Source: Phellopilus nigrolimitatus
Taxonomy: Eukaryota; Basidiomycota; Agaricomycetes; Hymenochaetales; Hymenochaetaceae
Reading direction: 5' to 3'
DNA length: 64,000 nt
Assembly (NCBI GenBank): GCA_021029095.1
Contig: JAJOHG010000103.1
Location: forward strand, 32,346-96,345
Shown here: positions 34,357 through 45,059 of the stretch, one piece after another
How the letters are laid out: each line of letters starts with the position of its first letter
Position numbering within the stretch: position 1 is the stretch's first letter
Translations under genes and position numbers: made by a program
The notes under the pieces: generated by a model
The model's database searches: none
What the model was told of the DNA's origin: nothing
Seen by the model: only the letters and a program-made list of their open reading frames with translations

Positions 34357-36174
34357 ATGGATAAATTCTCGAATATTCCATTCGACGTCTTCTCTGACAT
34401 TTTGAAGTTGACGGATGTCGAGAGCCTTTTCGCAGTGAGCCAAGTGTGTCAGCCTTTTTTTCGGTAGCATCTCTCGCTTCTGATCTCCATCTTCCGTCAG
34501 TGCAACCGTCGTTTCAGAGAGTGGGCAGGTACACCTCTCATTTGGAAAGAAGTAATACGGCGCATGCAAGAGCGAGGGATCCAGCTCCCTGGGGACGGCT
34601 TTTCGAGTTCTGGTGCACTGTCTCTCAGTCAGCTCAAGCGTAATGCTCTCCGAGCATGCCGTATCCAGCGTAATTGGTCGTCTTCAGTATCTAATCCGAC
34701 GCGAGCCTATCTTGTTGATTGCTCTCCAGCGAGGTACATGCATGGCGTCTTTCATCCTACACAGCGCTTGCGTTGGGTAATTCCGATCAGCACGGATTTC
34801 TTCGCTGTCAAGCTTGGCTACCACATGTCCAGTGGTATGCTCCAAGTCTGGAGGCGCGACGGGAATGAGCCACGCATTTCAGTGAATTATCACCATGACT
34901 GGATCGCATGGGGGCACTGCACGGATCTCAAAAACGAAGCCTGGTATTTTATTTACAGCGAGCATAATATAAACCAGTATGTCTTAGTCTTTATCGAGTT
35001 GACTACTTCTCACTATACGCCTGTAGACGCGGCCATACCATGCATTTGGTGAGGTTCACGGGATTTAACTCAGATGATAGACTGGAAACGTCTGTCGTTG
35101 CTAAGTTCCCTACGTATGGAGCACCGATAAATATATTCTTTCTGGACGTCACTGAAAGGAAACTCTGTGTTGTCTACTCCGGGTCGCCAACAGGCACTAT
35201 TACACTCTTCTTCGTCCCAGACTGGCTCAAGAAAGAGTCTGTCCACATCGATACAGGGATTGTCGAGGTGCAAAATCTCTCACAACTGTGACGTATATCA
35301 GCTGAATCATTTGTAGGACTATCGAACCAACCACAGCTTCGTCTGCACATGGGATGCATCAAATGAGCACCTGATACTTCAATATGATGTCGTGCCGAAG
35401 AAGGAAGCACGCCAGCAAATATACACTTTCTCCTGTCTCATGCGATTTACGCTTTCAGAGCCCGCTTTCCCGTACCCTATTCCTTGTCCTCCGTTACTGG
35501 AGCCTTCTAAACTCTTCGAATTCGATTATGTAGAGTCCCTGCTGGACCAGGGTCCTTTCCAGGAGCTCAAGACCTCCATTTCACACCAATCCGATTTTGC
35601 GCCTATCCTTCCCCACTCCTCTGATCACTTTCAGGCTCCGCCGCTCTGCAGCTCGCTCACGTTCGCATCATCACTTGGGCGGGGCCTGAACCCAACCTAC
35701 GTCTTGCAGCACCACTTCGTCGGGCTCCCCGGCGGACGACCGTTCGTGCGGCGTCTCGCGACGCCGGAGATCCGGCGGATGGCGTTCGCGCAAGACTACA
35801 TGGACACGAATGGCGCGGCGCGGTTTCCAGTGGGGCACGCTCTCGACCTGCGCGGACACGAGCTCGTTGCGCTCGGTCATGGATGCGCGGCCTGGGTCGA
35901 GGCACGCGAACCTATGGATCCAAACGTTGTGCAGAGTTTCGACGAGGTCCGATTTGAGCTGAAGCTCGTACAGTTTCCATGGAGCCGCGAGGATGGTGGT
36001 CGCTTTGGGATGCCGCGCGAGGGAGAGGACTCCATAGATCCTGTTGTGTGCACGGTTGCCTGTCCGCCTGAGGTGGACCTAGCTAAAGTGACGGGCCTGT
36101 GGCTCGATGCTATTCAAGGCAGAATTTTCCTTGGTCTGAAGTGGGGGAAATTCATGGTCCTTCATTTTGATTGA
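34357..36174 (+). CDS. F-box protein, 553 residues
   Basis: Four exons (34357-34443, 34501-34976, 35027-35267, 35317-36174) add up to exactly 554 codons. The F-box is at residues 4-50: IPFDVFSDILKLTDVESLFA, VSQ, then CNRRFREWAGTPLIWKEVIR, the usual Pro, Leu and Trp positions. The remainder is a propeller-like substrate part: FFAVKLGYHMSSGMLQVWRR, NYHHDWIAWGHC, INIFFLDVTERKLCVVYSGS, HSFVCTWDASNEHLILQYDV, and a C-terminal LWLDAIQGRIFLGLKWGKFM. Basidiomycetes have large expanded sets of such genes; they are expected to bring targets to SCF ubiquitin ligases. The target is unknown. Confidence 0.82.
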
Positions 36175-37456
36175 TAGCACATGTAACACTTTCTGCGATC
36201 CTGTAAATCTGTTTGGTACTATGCAAAACATTCAGTTCAGTGATTTGAAGACTCAACAGCGTAGAAACAGCAATGAGGATTCGTATAAAGCATTATGATA
36301 GAATCCAACGCACTTCCTTTGACACTGCAGAGCAGACGGGGCGGCCGCACTGCCGGCGTCAGTAAGACACTCGGATACTAGCAGCTTCAGCAAAAAGCGT
36401 TTGTCTAGAGTCCACTCCGTGTCTTAATGTCATCGCCCGTTATCACCTGCGAGCACAGGAGCAGAAAGTATGCGATACCGGTCTAGGATGGTAAATCTTG
36501 AACGGGAAGATGACCTCGCGTCTTGCGTCTTGACGAATAAAACTGTTGCTGGATCTCTTGCCTTGCATAAGTTCCCAAGGAGACCGCTGAAGACAGCAAT
36601 GACCAGGAAGTGCGCTTGCACAGTCGACATTAGTCCGTAAACAATCATTAGAAAAATCTGCATGATGAAACGCACCACGCGGTCAATATGTAGCAGACGC
36701 ACCTTTTATGCAGTCAACCTGCGCAGGAGTCGGTTGACCCGGTGTGTGCGCGAGGCTGCAAAATACGCTTCACTGGGATACAAGAGTGGGTCCGCTCCAA
36801 GTACTAGAATTCAGAAGGAATACTTCATTTTCTGCGTGCCGATTCGAGCTCTGAATGACTATGTACGTCCCTTCTTAAAGTCATTGTGTCTTCGTGCAGA
36901 TAGCTCTCAGGAACAAAAAAGGCGGGACCGACTAGCCCAGCGATTTGAGTATCTTGGACTTTGCCGTTGAGTTTTTACAAAGCCTGAGTCCCGTCGGTGT
37001 TGACAGTTCGCAAGTCATTAAACGGATCCCATACTCATTCTAAGAGCCGCACTTGCGTCGCCGATGCCATTAAGCTTCATCTGGTTGATTTCCGTATGTT
37101 GCGATAAATGGACAAAAGATAGCGAGATTCTATATTGGGCCACCTGCATATACTGGCCTTGAGCCGCGAAACGAAATTCAGAACAACGGTTTGTTAGGAT
37201 ATCTTGCGAGACTGTTGAAATTTGAGGAAACAAGCTCAGGTCAGTAGAGCAATGACCACGGGAGGATTGAAGGCTCACAATCCAGGCGCGCACACCAACC
37301 ATCGTTACTTGATGTCAAAATTAGAAAACAGCATAGGAAAAAAGAGCTTTTGATCCACTCAGAGGAAAAGAATATATATGACGAAAAACGAAGCGGAGAT
37401 ATGTAAATGCATGTCTGTGTTATACGCGGAGCGAACGAAATCTAGATACTCCTCCC
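36175..37456. other. Intergenic with a possible membrane-protein remnant
   Basis: A minus-strand frame at 36430-36702 has hydrophobic segments (RFIMQIFLMIVYGLMSTVQA, FLVIAVFSGLLGNL) that recall one or two helices of DUF6533/DUF6534-type membrane proteins. It has no proper start or flanking exons that I can join, so it may be a remnant. The rest holds nothing recognisable; 37305-37456 is the 3' flank of the ArfGAP. Confidence 0.35.
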
Positions 37457-39164
37457 TCAACGCTCGCCCATTTGCGCGAGGTACTCGGAAAGCTGGTCGG
37501 AACAAAGATCAATACGAAACCGCAAAAAGAGGAATAGGATAACTTTCGTACCTTCAGCGCACCCGCCCTCAAGTTCTCCACCCCATTTTGCACATCTGGA
37601 TTCGCCATGACCCGTGCGATCGCGTCGCGCGCCGCACTTTGCATACCCTCAAGGCTCCCGTCCCCTAGCACGCCATCCGCGCTCCCACCGCCGCCACCAC
37701 CGAGCCCCTCCTCCTCCTCCCGCCCGAAATACGCCGCGCTCGAAATCGAAGTCGCGCCTGCGAACTGCTGAAGCCGCGCCTGGTCTCCCGCGCTGCGCGT
37801 CGGATCGTGCATCCCCCGACCGAAGTACATGTCCGAGCTGATGCCCTTCTGCGCTGCGAAGTTGTCGCGCGCGTACGTCGGCTCGTCCGCTCCGTTGCCC
37901 AAAGTTGGTGTCGATGCAGCTGCCGGCGACCCTCCCGCTGCCGAGCCCAGCCCGAGTCGCTTCATTCCCATTCCGAGCCTCGCCATGTCCTGGCTGTTGC
38001 CCTTTTGGTGGCCCACGAGCCGCGAGCCGCCCGCAGATGCGGATGCGGGGCGCACGATCCCGCTTTTCGCGGGCCCGCCAAGCTCCACCGCCTGCGCCTT
38101 CGCTCGCACGGCCTGCTCTTCCAAGGCGCGTGTGCGCGCAGCGGCGGCCTCTTCCTCTTCGCGCTTGCGGTCGTACCCCAGCTGGCGCACGCGCGCGGCC
38201 TCCGCCTCCGCCTCGCGTTGCGCCTTCTCGAAGTCAAGCGGGGTGGCAGCCTTTGTCGCCTTCAGCCCCCGAGCCGCTTCGCCGCGGTACCCGCAGATGC
38301 GCCTGGACCGCCGGAGGACGCGGAGTTGAGACGTGCCGCTCCGAGCCGTGCGGGCTTGGCGGAGGCTGTAGTGTTCGAGCGCAGGGAGGCTGAGGTGACG
38401 GTGCGCGGTGCGGGAGGGGTTGAGGCAGCGCGGCTGATCGATGGAGGTTTTGGCGCTATAGTGGACACAGTAGGTGACTTTGACGAGGTTGTGGGCTTGT
38501 CCCACGTATCGAAGAAATCATCGTCCGCCGACTCCGCCGGCGCACTCGCGGGCGCAAGGCTTGTCGCTCCCTCAACGAAGATCCCAGCAGGATATCTATA
38601 AAAGCGTAAATGCGTTAGCGAGCAGAAGAAAGACCAAAGGATGCTGCTCACTGTGCGGCGTCCGCCTCCACGCGCTTGTCAAGCTCTTTCCTGTAGAGCT
38701 CCGCCGCGTTGCTCGTGTACTTCTTCTTCACATCCAACTCAGTGAGAAACGCGGTGCCACCATGCCGCGAGAAGAACTCCGTCGCGCTCGCGTTGCCTCC
38801 GCACTTCATGCGCCTTAGGTGATCCGTCCGCCAGTTGTCGAGACTCGTCGAGCTGTGAAGGCGCCAAGGTCAAGTCCATCCAGCCAAAGATTGCACACAC
38901 GACGCAGCACGCACCGGACAAAGCTGATGTGTACGCCGAGGTTTCGGTGTGCGCTCGAGCAGTTGTAGCAGATATACACGCCGTACCAGACGCTCGTCCA
39001 CGCCGGACTGCTCGCCTGGCAGTCGAAACACATCTGTGCTCCATCATGGTTACCATTGTATTTATTTTTTTGATTATACGTTATGAGTGGCAGCTCACTT
39101 TGTTGGCCTTCTGGGCCTTGAGCACCTGGAACACCTTATCCGACTCTTCCTTTTCGACGGACAT
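37457..39164 (-). CDS. glo3: ArfGAP, Glo3 type, with a one-base frameshift
   Basis: GTPase-activating protein for Arf that acts in COPI vesicle traffic between Golgi and ER. Exons on the minus strand are 39099-39164, 38915-39033, 38652-38852, 37552-38595 and 37457-37492. The start is [19 protein letters not shown]. The zinc finger is [20 protein letters not shown] then [19 protein letters not shown], with the arginine finger in [12 protein letters not shown], and [16 protein letters not shown]. The Glo3 motif part is [14 protein letters not shown] and [11 protein letters not shown]. It ends [11 protein letters not shown]. The spliced length is 1466 bp; the frame changes between AAKRLGG and [12 protein letters not shown] at a run of five C (plus strand 38266-38270). 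One more base there gives a continuous 488-residue Glo3. It may be an assembly error or a real inactivating change. Confidence 0.9.
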
Positions 39165-40260
39165 CGTGGCAGCGGAGGGGGGATGTGCGAAACGAAGTCA
39201 AGATCGAGCTGAGTCGGGCGGTGCTGTCTTTATGCTGCTGTTGATGACGGTTTTTTGTTCCAAATATCAGAAGCGTATTTTACGCACGCCGAAACAGAAA
39301 CAGCAACAGCGGCAAGAAAAGGCGGGAAGGGTGATGAGGACGAAGAGGGCGTCGGGCACGTCGAGCTCAACGTTATGTGACGTCACGGACACGTCACGAC
39401 CAATGAGCGACGAAGCAGCAACACTCCGTGAACGTGTCCACCTGTCTCCGATCGTGCAAAATTTGCTACGACCAGCTTAACGAATACAACGTACGAGCCT
39501 GGTTAATCTTGCCACTTGAGCAAGCCAACTCTCGACGTCACTGCGTCTTTCTTGGGGTCCCAACAGTGAACACATAGACGAGAAGACGAAGACGCAAGAC
39601 ATACACTGATTGACTTTGTATTCTACTATGTACTGGGAAAGCAGATGCTTCTTCTTTTCTCTACGAAGGACGCAAAAGACACTGGATCGATCAACACCCC
39701 TTCCGCCATACTCAGGAATCTCGAGCTAGAGTTAAGTATGAGCATCCCTTCAAGGGACGTTCAGCTCCGCTTCACTCGATCCTGTCAGTAAAAAAAAGGT
39801 GGAGTCTTTAGATTCGAATGAAGGGCCAAATTTTAAAGGCACCAACATGCACGAGCAGCCGCCACTGTCGGGCTCGCAATGATCAGGCTGCTCGAGACCG
39901 ACGCGTGGATTGCAGCTCAACCTGGCGGTCTTTCAGGCTGTCCTCTTTTTCGTGTCGCCGCCGTTCTCTTCGCTTTCACCTCTCTTCCGCCTTTGACGTT
40001 GCTGAGGCTTCTGCAACCTGCAACTTCAAGCCTGGCCAATGCCGGTGGAAGTCCGCTCAAGATCGATGGCAGAGCCCCTGGATAGCTGTGTTGTCCGCAA
40101 TCATTAAGATCCACCGCAGGTATGCAAAATTTCTTCGATACGAGAGCAGAACTCGATAATTGACATTTTAGAACAGTTCGGCGTCGATTCTGTCTTACCG
40201 AGCCAGCAGCATTCAACGGACGTGCAGGAAGGCCTCTGACGCTCTCACATAAGGTTCACG
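39165..40260. other. Upstream flank of the ArfGAP; left edge of the mosaic
   Basis: No supported gene. A plus-strand ORF at 39879-40085 (MIRLLETDAWIAAQPGGLSG, with LFRVAAVLFAFTSLPPLTLL) is hydrophobic and may be a stray exon. From about 40261 the recurring mosaic modules begin. Confidence 0.4.
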
Positions 40261-40455
40261 CGGCTCAACAGCGTCCGTAATCGCCGGTAACCCCTTCCCT
40301 TCCGCCTCTCCAAGACATTGCATTCAAACTCAGCTTTATCCCCGCTCTTCGACCATGCAGCCCAACTTTCCGCTGCACTGGGTCCCTCTCAATAGCTCTG
40401 CTTCTTCCCTCTGCGCTCGCAAGCGCGGCTGCCCTCCATCGCAAGCTTCCTAGCA
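40261..40455 (+). repeat. Mosaic module X, copy 1
   Basis: This stretch is clearly related to 44786-44960 (both carry TTGCATTCAAACT and the ATGC-GCCCAACTT motif) and, in its 3' half, to 47537-47690. In the better copies it reads as protein (HAAQLTAAQAPSQLALLLSS), so the module is probably an exon of an unidentified coiled-coil protein. This copy has stops. Confidence 0.65.
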
Positions 40456-40559
40456 ATAGCAACAACTTCGACTACATCGCGCAGTAGCGCTCCAACGACT
40501 ATGAACATAGCCCGAATACCTTTGAAGCCAATATACGCGAGACAAACTTCTCGTTCCCT

Positions 40560-42180
40560 ACACAGAACAGAGCCTGCGTGTGCATCACGCCCCAACTGTA
40601 CGACAGGAGAGGTGAGTCTCAGTCGTGTGCCATCGCTGCCGCCGCCATACTCGACGCTGACCGAATAAGTCGATTGCAGCGGTTGACACCACGTCCCACT
40701 CCCGTTGCTCAACTCGTTCACCCACCTCACGTACCTCACGTCGTCCTCGCCGGCATCTGGGAGATCCTCACCTGCGACGGCGGCCTGGAGCGCCTTGTCC
40801 GCCTCCTGCGCGATTTTTGTTCCTCCCCGCCTCCTCCGAAGAATCCCTCCGCCATCTACGACCTCTCGCCTCTTGGATTTCTCCGAACGCCGCCCAACTC
40901 TCAATCCCAAATCCTTTGATCGGCACGCCGCATACGGCTTTTCGCTTGCATTTCAAAGCGTAGTCAACATCAGCGTACGCGGATTGGAGCCCATTCGGAG
41001 CCGCGTCGTACAGGCGGGTGCGCTGGATGCCGTCGGCTGCGTTCTCGAGGCCTGGCCGGCATCGAAAGGGTTCGCTGTCGGCCCGAGTGCGAGCGCGAGC
41101 AGCATCCCGGGAGACCCGCGAAGACAGCTCAGGCGGCAGCAGCAGCTCGGGCAGCGTCATCGAGAGCAAGCACCGGAGCTTGTTCTCCTTCTCACACGTC
41201 GATGGCACGACCGGACACGGAGACCGAGGATGACGCGGATGTTGGGACGTCGATGACGCAGGATAAGGACGCGGACGAGAACATGCCGCCCTCACCATCC
41301 CTTTCACACCCACGATGGAATGTTGTCATTGTCTCCGACTCGCCGTCCCCAGCAGGAGCGGTACGGTCGGTGTTGGCATGGCCGGAGCCTCCGATACTGT
41401 CGTCATCGACCTCGATGCGCACATCATCATCAACACGAACGCGGCGGACGAAGGCATGTCTGATGGGATCGTGGTGCTCGACCAAAACGTCAACGACGAC
41501 TTGGAGATGGGCACCCGCCTGGCGCGCCTGGCGCGATCGATTCCACGCCGCGCACACGCGCGAATACCCAATACCCGCAACATGATACGCGAGCACCACC
41601 ATCGCTACGGCCACGCGCACGGGCGAGAAGAGCTCATGCCGCATGCTGTCCTGGCGAGTTTACCCATGCCTGCCGCGATGCCTGTCGGCGCGGACAGCAC
41701 GAATGCGGACCCCGCGTGAAGCTCGCCTGCTCGCAGCGCCGCGGACGGGTCGAACCTCGAGTTCTTCGTTCAAGCGACGTGCGGTGCCTTAGCATTACCT
41801 ACCCTTCACCGGCGGCGGCCGACCCACTCCGCGTGCGACGCACCGACACCATCATCACCATCACCATCATTATCACGGTGTGGAGGACCGGGTCCGTTCC
41901 GCGAAGAGGATGTACTGATTTCGCTGCAGCTCCTCGCGTATCTCAGCAAATACCCGCACGCACGCCAGGCATTTTACAAGCCACGCCTGAGCTTCCATCC
42001 GGCGACAGCGATGGGTAACGCGGGCACGCCGTCAACATCTGCCACGGCTGCTGGAGCGAGGCATAGTTCAAGCTGGAGAGGAGGCGTGTGGACTAAGAAC
42101 CGGTACGACGGCAAATGCGTGCTCAGCCGTGACGGTGTCGGCGGATCTCAAGAAGGACGGCTATTATCGATCGTCGAGCC
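40560..42180 (+). pseudogene. MUB1/SamB N-terminal part, frameshifted
   Basis: Pieces of a fungal MUB1/SamB (MYND-type ubiquitin-ligase adaptor) occur in order but in different frames: LYDRR near 40600, LNSFTHLTYLTSSSPA near 40705, ILTCDGGLERLVRLLRDFC near 40762, SFDRHAAYGFSLAFQSVVNI and EPIRSRVVQAGALDAVGCVL near 40912-41045, and EEDVLISLQLLAYLSKYPHA near 41905. It ends in a segment (RLSFHPATAMGNAGTPSTSA to about 42165) that matches the start of the second MUB1 piece at 56702. Several frame changes and no C-terminal half: a broken copy. MUB1 in yeast works with Ubr2 to degrade Rpn4; SamB affects hyphal morphology. Confidence 0.75.
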
Positions 42181-42248
42181 TATCTCTCCGAGCTCGCGGC
42201 CTTCCACGGACGGGCAGGATGGCCCCGCTGATGCTCCCACAGCTTCCC

Positions 42249-42428
42249 TTTGATTCTGTGTGTTGCCTTTTTTTTTTCTTGTTCATGAAATCTTTGAACG
42301 ACATACTGACTATTTGTGAATCTACAGGCTTAGTTTTCCCTGTCTCAGCACGTACGTCTGCATGCTGCCAGCCCATCGTACGTTCATGTCCACGCGCCCC
42401 ATCCTCTTTCCGTGCACCCGACCGTTTC
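42249..42428 (+). repeat. Mosaic module R1, copy 1
   Basis: About 180 bp related to 48499-48670. Both contain the common stretch GTGAATCTACAG (42316 and 48558) followed by a CTGTCTCAGCACG-like segment and by CCATCCTCTTTCC. It starts just after the MUB1 piece breaks off. Identity of the source is unknown. Confidence 0.65.
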
Positions 42429-42429
42429 G

Positions 42430-42659
42430 TTCTCATTATCGTTTCTTTCGCGGATATGGCTCAATCCTGTTTGTCCTGCTGCGGTCTGGGTTCGGTTTCT
42501 GTTTGGCGGGCTGCCAAGCGGCACTTCGAGTTGGATCGAGTTCGATGCGCTCGGGGTGCGCTCTAAAAGTTGGGATATATATAAATTTGCTCTTTGTGGT
42601 GTTTTGTTTCTCCTTCGCTGACTTTGAAGTCTCCGGAAATGAATAACAAAACAGTTGGG
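42430..42659. repeat. Mosaic module R2, copy 1
   Basis: Related to 52066-52353 in the same order. Shared landmarks are CGTTTCTTTCGCGGA and GGGATATATATAA. In both copies it lies directly next to the stop of a Dicer piece, so it is probably the old 3' flank of that gene. Confidence 0.65.
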
Positions 42660-43303
42660 TTATAAGTTGCAAGAAACGACAAGGACGAAGTACGAGAACC
42701 AATTTTAAATCTACAGATTCTTGGATGCAAGACGGACATCAACCCTAGCCGCTCCAGCACACCATGCACCACGTCCATGTCGCCGTTGCTGTCGAGGTAC
42801 ACAGCGCCCAGCAGACTCCACGATGCCGCTGAGGAACTTGGGCGCCTGCAACCGCGCCAGCGTCGCCCACGGTAAAGTGTGCCGGCTCTCGAGTGCGTGT
42901 TCATTTTTTTTCAAGGAAAAGCACGAGTGTATCGTGCCGATGATCCAGCAGCGCCCCGCTCTTGCGCAGCAGACACTGCATGAGACGTACAGTGTGCTGT
43001 GTTGAAGAGCGCACTGCAAGCGCGCGCGGGTCGGCATCCGAGCGTAGCATCGTTGCGTCGAGCACGACGTGCGCGCGCAGGCACACGAAAACGAGGAAAT
43101 GCATATTGGCGAGCGCCGCTTTGCGCCTGGGTGTATACACGCCGCTTTGCGCGCCCGCACCTAGCTCACGTGCATGAAGGTAACAGCTTGTGAGATGGAC
43201 TCTGGGTCGAAAAGCTGAATGGACGCACCTTTAAGCGGCTCGGGCACGAAGATGGCCGAGGTCCATATGAAAAGCGAAGACGTCCATGCTGACCGAAAGC
43301 CTG
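42660..43303 (-). pseudogene. Dicer-like RNase III C-terminal fragment, copy 1
   Basis: Minus-strand frames show the second RNase III domain of a fungal Dicer: FVPEPLK, SIQLFDPES, RRKAALANMHFLVFVCLRAH, ALLDHRHDTLVLFLEKK, WATLARLQAPKFLSGIVES and YLDSNGDMDVVHGVLERLGL. LxxIVES plus YLDSNGD is the 'D-x-x-E-A/S' part of the catalytic set. The frame breaks several times, and the N-terminal helicase and PAZ parts are absent. An intact relative would cut double-stranded RNA in quelling-type silencing. Confidence 0.7.
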
Positions 43304-43379
43304 TAAAAGAAATTTAGAGGACGATGCTGTAAAATAGAGTAAAACTTGCACTTGAATTATATGTGCGTGATGTCACCCA

Positions 43380-44540
43380 GTCACAGCCCGAGGACAGCGT
43401 CCTCGTCATGTCAACTTCTCGACTACGCTCCGCGTACCGCTGTCTAATCGTAAGCTGTTTGTCTTTCTTCAATCCTTTAGCGTACTAATCTGTAATGTAT
43501 TTGTCTAGGTGCAAAAATCATGCCTCTGCAGCAGCAACAGCAGCAACAGCAGCACCAGCAGCAGCCTGTCGTGCCGATCGATCGAGGCCGTCTTGCGTTG
43601 GTGAGCCCAGTCGCGTGGAAGCGCCGGAGAGGGCGGTTAGGTAAAACAAAGACATAGGTACGTAGTGAAAACGTTTCAATGCGAGCGCGATGCTGACGAC
43701 AGGAGCAGCCCAGCACGCTCGTCCGCACGCGCACGGTCATCAACCGATCGCAGACGCCCCTTTACTGCAGCGAGGCGTGCCGCAAGAAGGACCTCGAGTA
43801 ATCCTGGCCCGTGCCGATGCCCAGCGCGCGCGAGATCCTCGAGCGCGGCTCGAGCTCCGACCGCCTGAAATCAACGGAGTCGGCGCAACTTGCTACTAAA
43901 ACAAAAACTCTTGGGAAGGAGAAGCACGTCAGCCTCGGCGCGCACCCTGCTCAGATCAACCTAGCACACGCGTCTCCGCCTCCACCTAGCTCTGTTCTGC
44001 TTTCTGTCCCGCCCAACTCGCGGCGCGCGCCGAACTTGCGGGATTTCCGCGCGTTCGACCTGGGAGTGACCACGCTCCGCATCGCGCGCTCCGACTCGGA
44101 CACGAGCTCGAGCGCGACCGGTACGAGCTTCACCGCCAGCGCCAGCGCCGAGCAAGGGAGTCCTGAGGAAGAGTGATCCGACGGCTTGTCGAATTTATGC
44201 ACGGACACCGCTGCCCCGCTGCTCCCTCCGCTGCCCTTGCATCCGCATTGCGCATCCATGCCCTCGACCTCGAATACCTCAGCAGATAAGTGCCCGCTCT
44301 TCGAGGGTGGCATCCTCATGGCCGCGAGACGTTTACAAGCGATCTTCCGCTCGGGTGTGGCGGACGGCGAGCAGGCGAAGGAGGAGAGGAGGCTGCGTGA
44401 GGAGCAGGCGAAGAAGGAGGAGCGCAGGCAGGCGAAGGACCTTACTGGCGCGGCAGAGAGAGCAGTTCGCGCGAACAGGAGGGCCGGGAAGGCAGAGGCG
44501 AAACCCGATGAGGTGGAGACGATCGAGCCGGCTCGCTGAA
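43380..44540 (+). pseudogene. ECL1-like zinc-motif gene, copy 1, with in-frame stops
   Basis: The piece starts with a short exon and intron (CGTAAGCTG...) and a poly-Gln exon (MPLQQQQQ at 43520), then has SQTPLYCSEACRKKDLEY, SAREILERGSSSDRLK, ARSDSDTSSSATGTSFTAS, AARRLQAIFRSG and a coiled acidic/Arg stretch. The LYCSxxC pattern resembles the zinc motif of fungal ECL1-type life-span regulators; this is a tentative assignment. Stops appear at 44174 and 44537 compared with copy 2. Confidence 0.55.
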
Positions 44541-44785
44541 GCAATCTGGTCGACAACTATGGCGGCAACTCGAATCCCAGCGCGCCTGCGGGAGTCATCT
44601 TGTCATGTCGGCCACCCCACTGTCCCTCCCACAGCTTCCCCCGCCTGTGGCCGCAAGTCCACCGGCGCTGCGCAGGACGTCCCCTACTCACTCGCGCGAC
44701 GAGGACTAGTCGATGGACCAGTCTATGTCGGATTCGAAACCAGCTCTGGCGTCCCCGCCTCCGACGCTTTCGCATAACACTTTAC

Positions 44786-45050
44786 TCACCTCAACAGTGC
44801 CCGCAATCGCGGTAGCCCCGGCTCTTCCGCCTCTCCCAAGTCCTTGCATTCAAACTTGATTTTGTCCCCACTCCTCAACCATGCCGCCCAACTTACCGCT
44901 GCCCAGGCTCCCTCCCAGTTAGCTCTGCTCCTTTCCTCGCGCTTGCAGATGCGGATGCCCTTCGTCGCGAATTTACCGTCGCGCAGGGCCGCGCCACTCG
45001 CACCGAGCGTCTTCTGGCGTCGGTCCGAGGTCTGCCCTCTAGCACTTCTC
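44786..45050 (+). repeat. Mosaic module X, copy 2
   Basis: Second copy of module X, ending next to the AT-rich array. Protein-like text is HAAQLTAAQAPSQLALLLSS and, one frame away, TVAQGRATRTERLLASVRG. Its counterpart on the far side of the array is 47537-47690. Confidence 0.65.
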
Positions 45051-45059
45051 CTGACCTAG

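Noticed and set aside
37614..38601. Long plus-strand frames (up to 264 codons) opposite the ArfGAP
   Set aside because: They are antisense shadows of a GC-rich, Ala/Ser/Arg-rich coding exon; the minus strand has clear ArfGAP motifs and proper introns.
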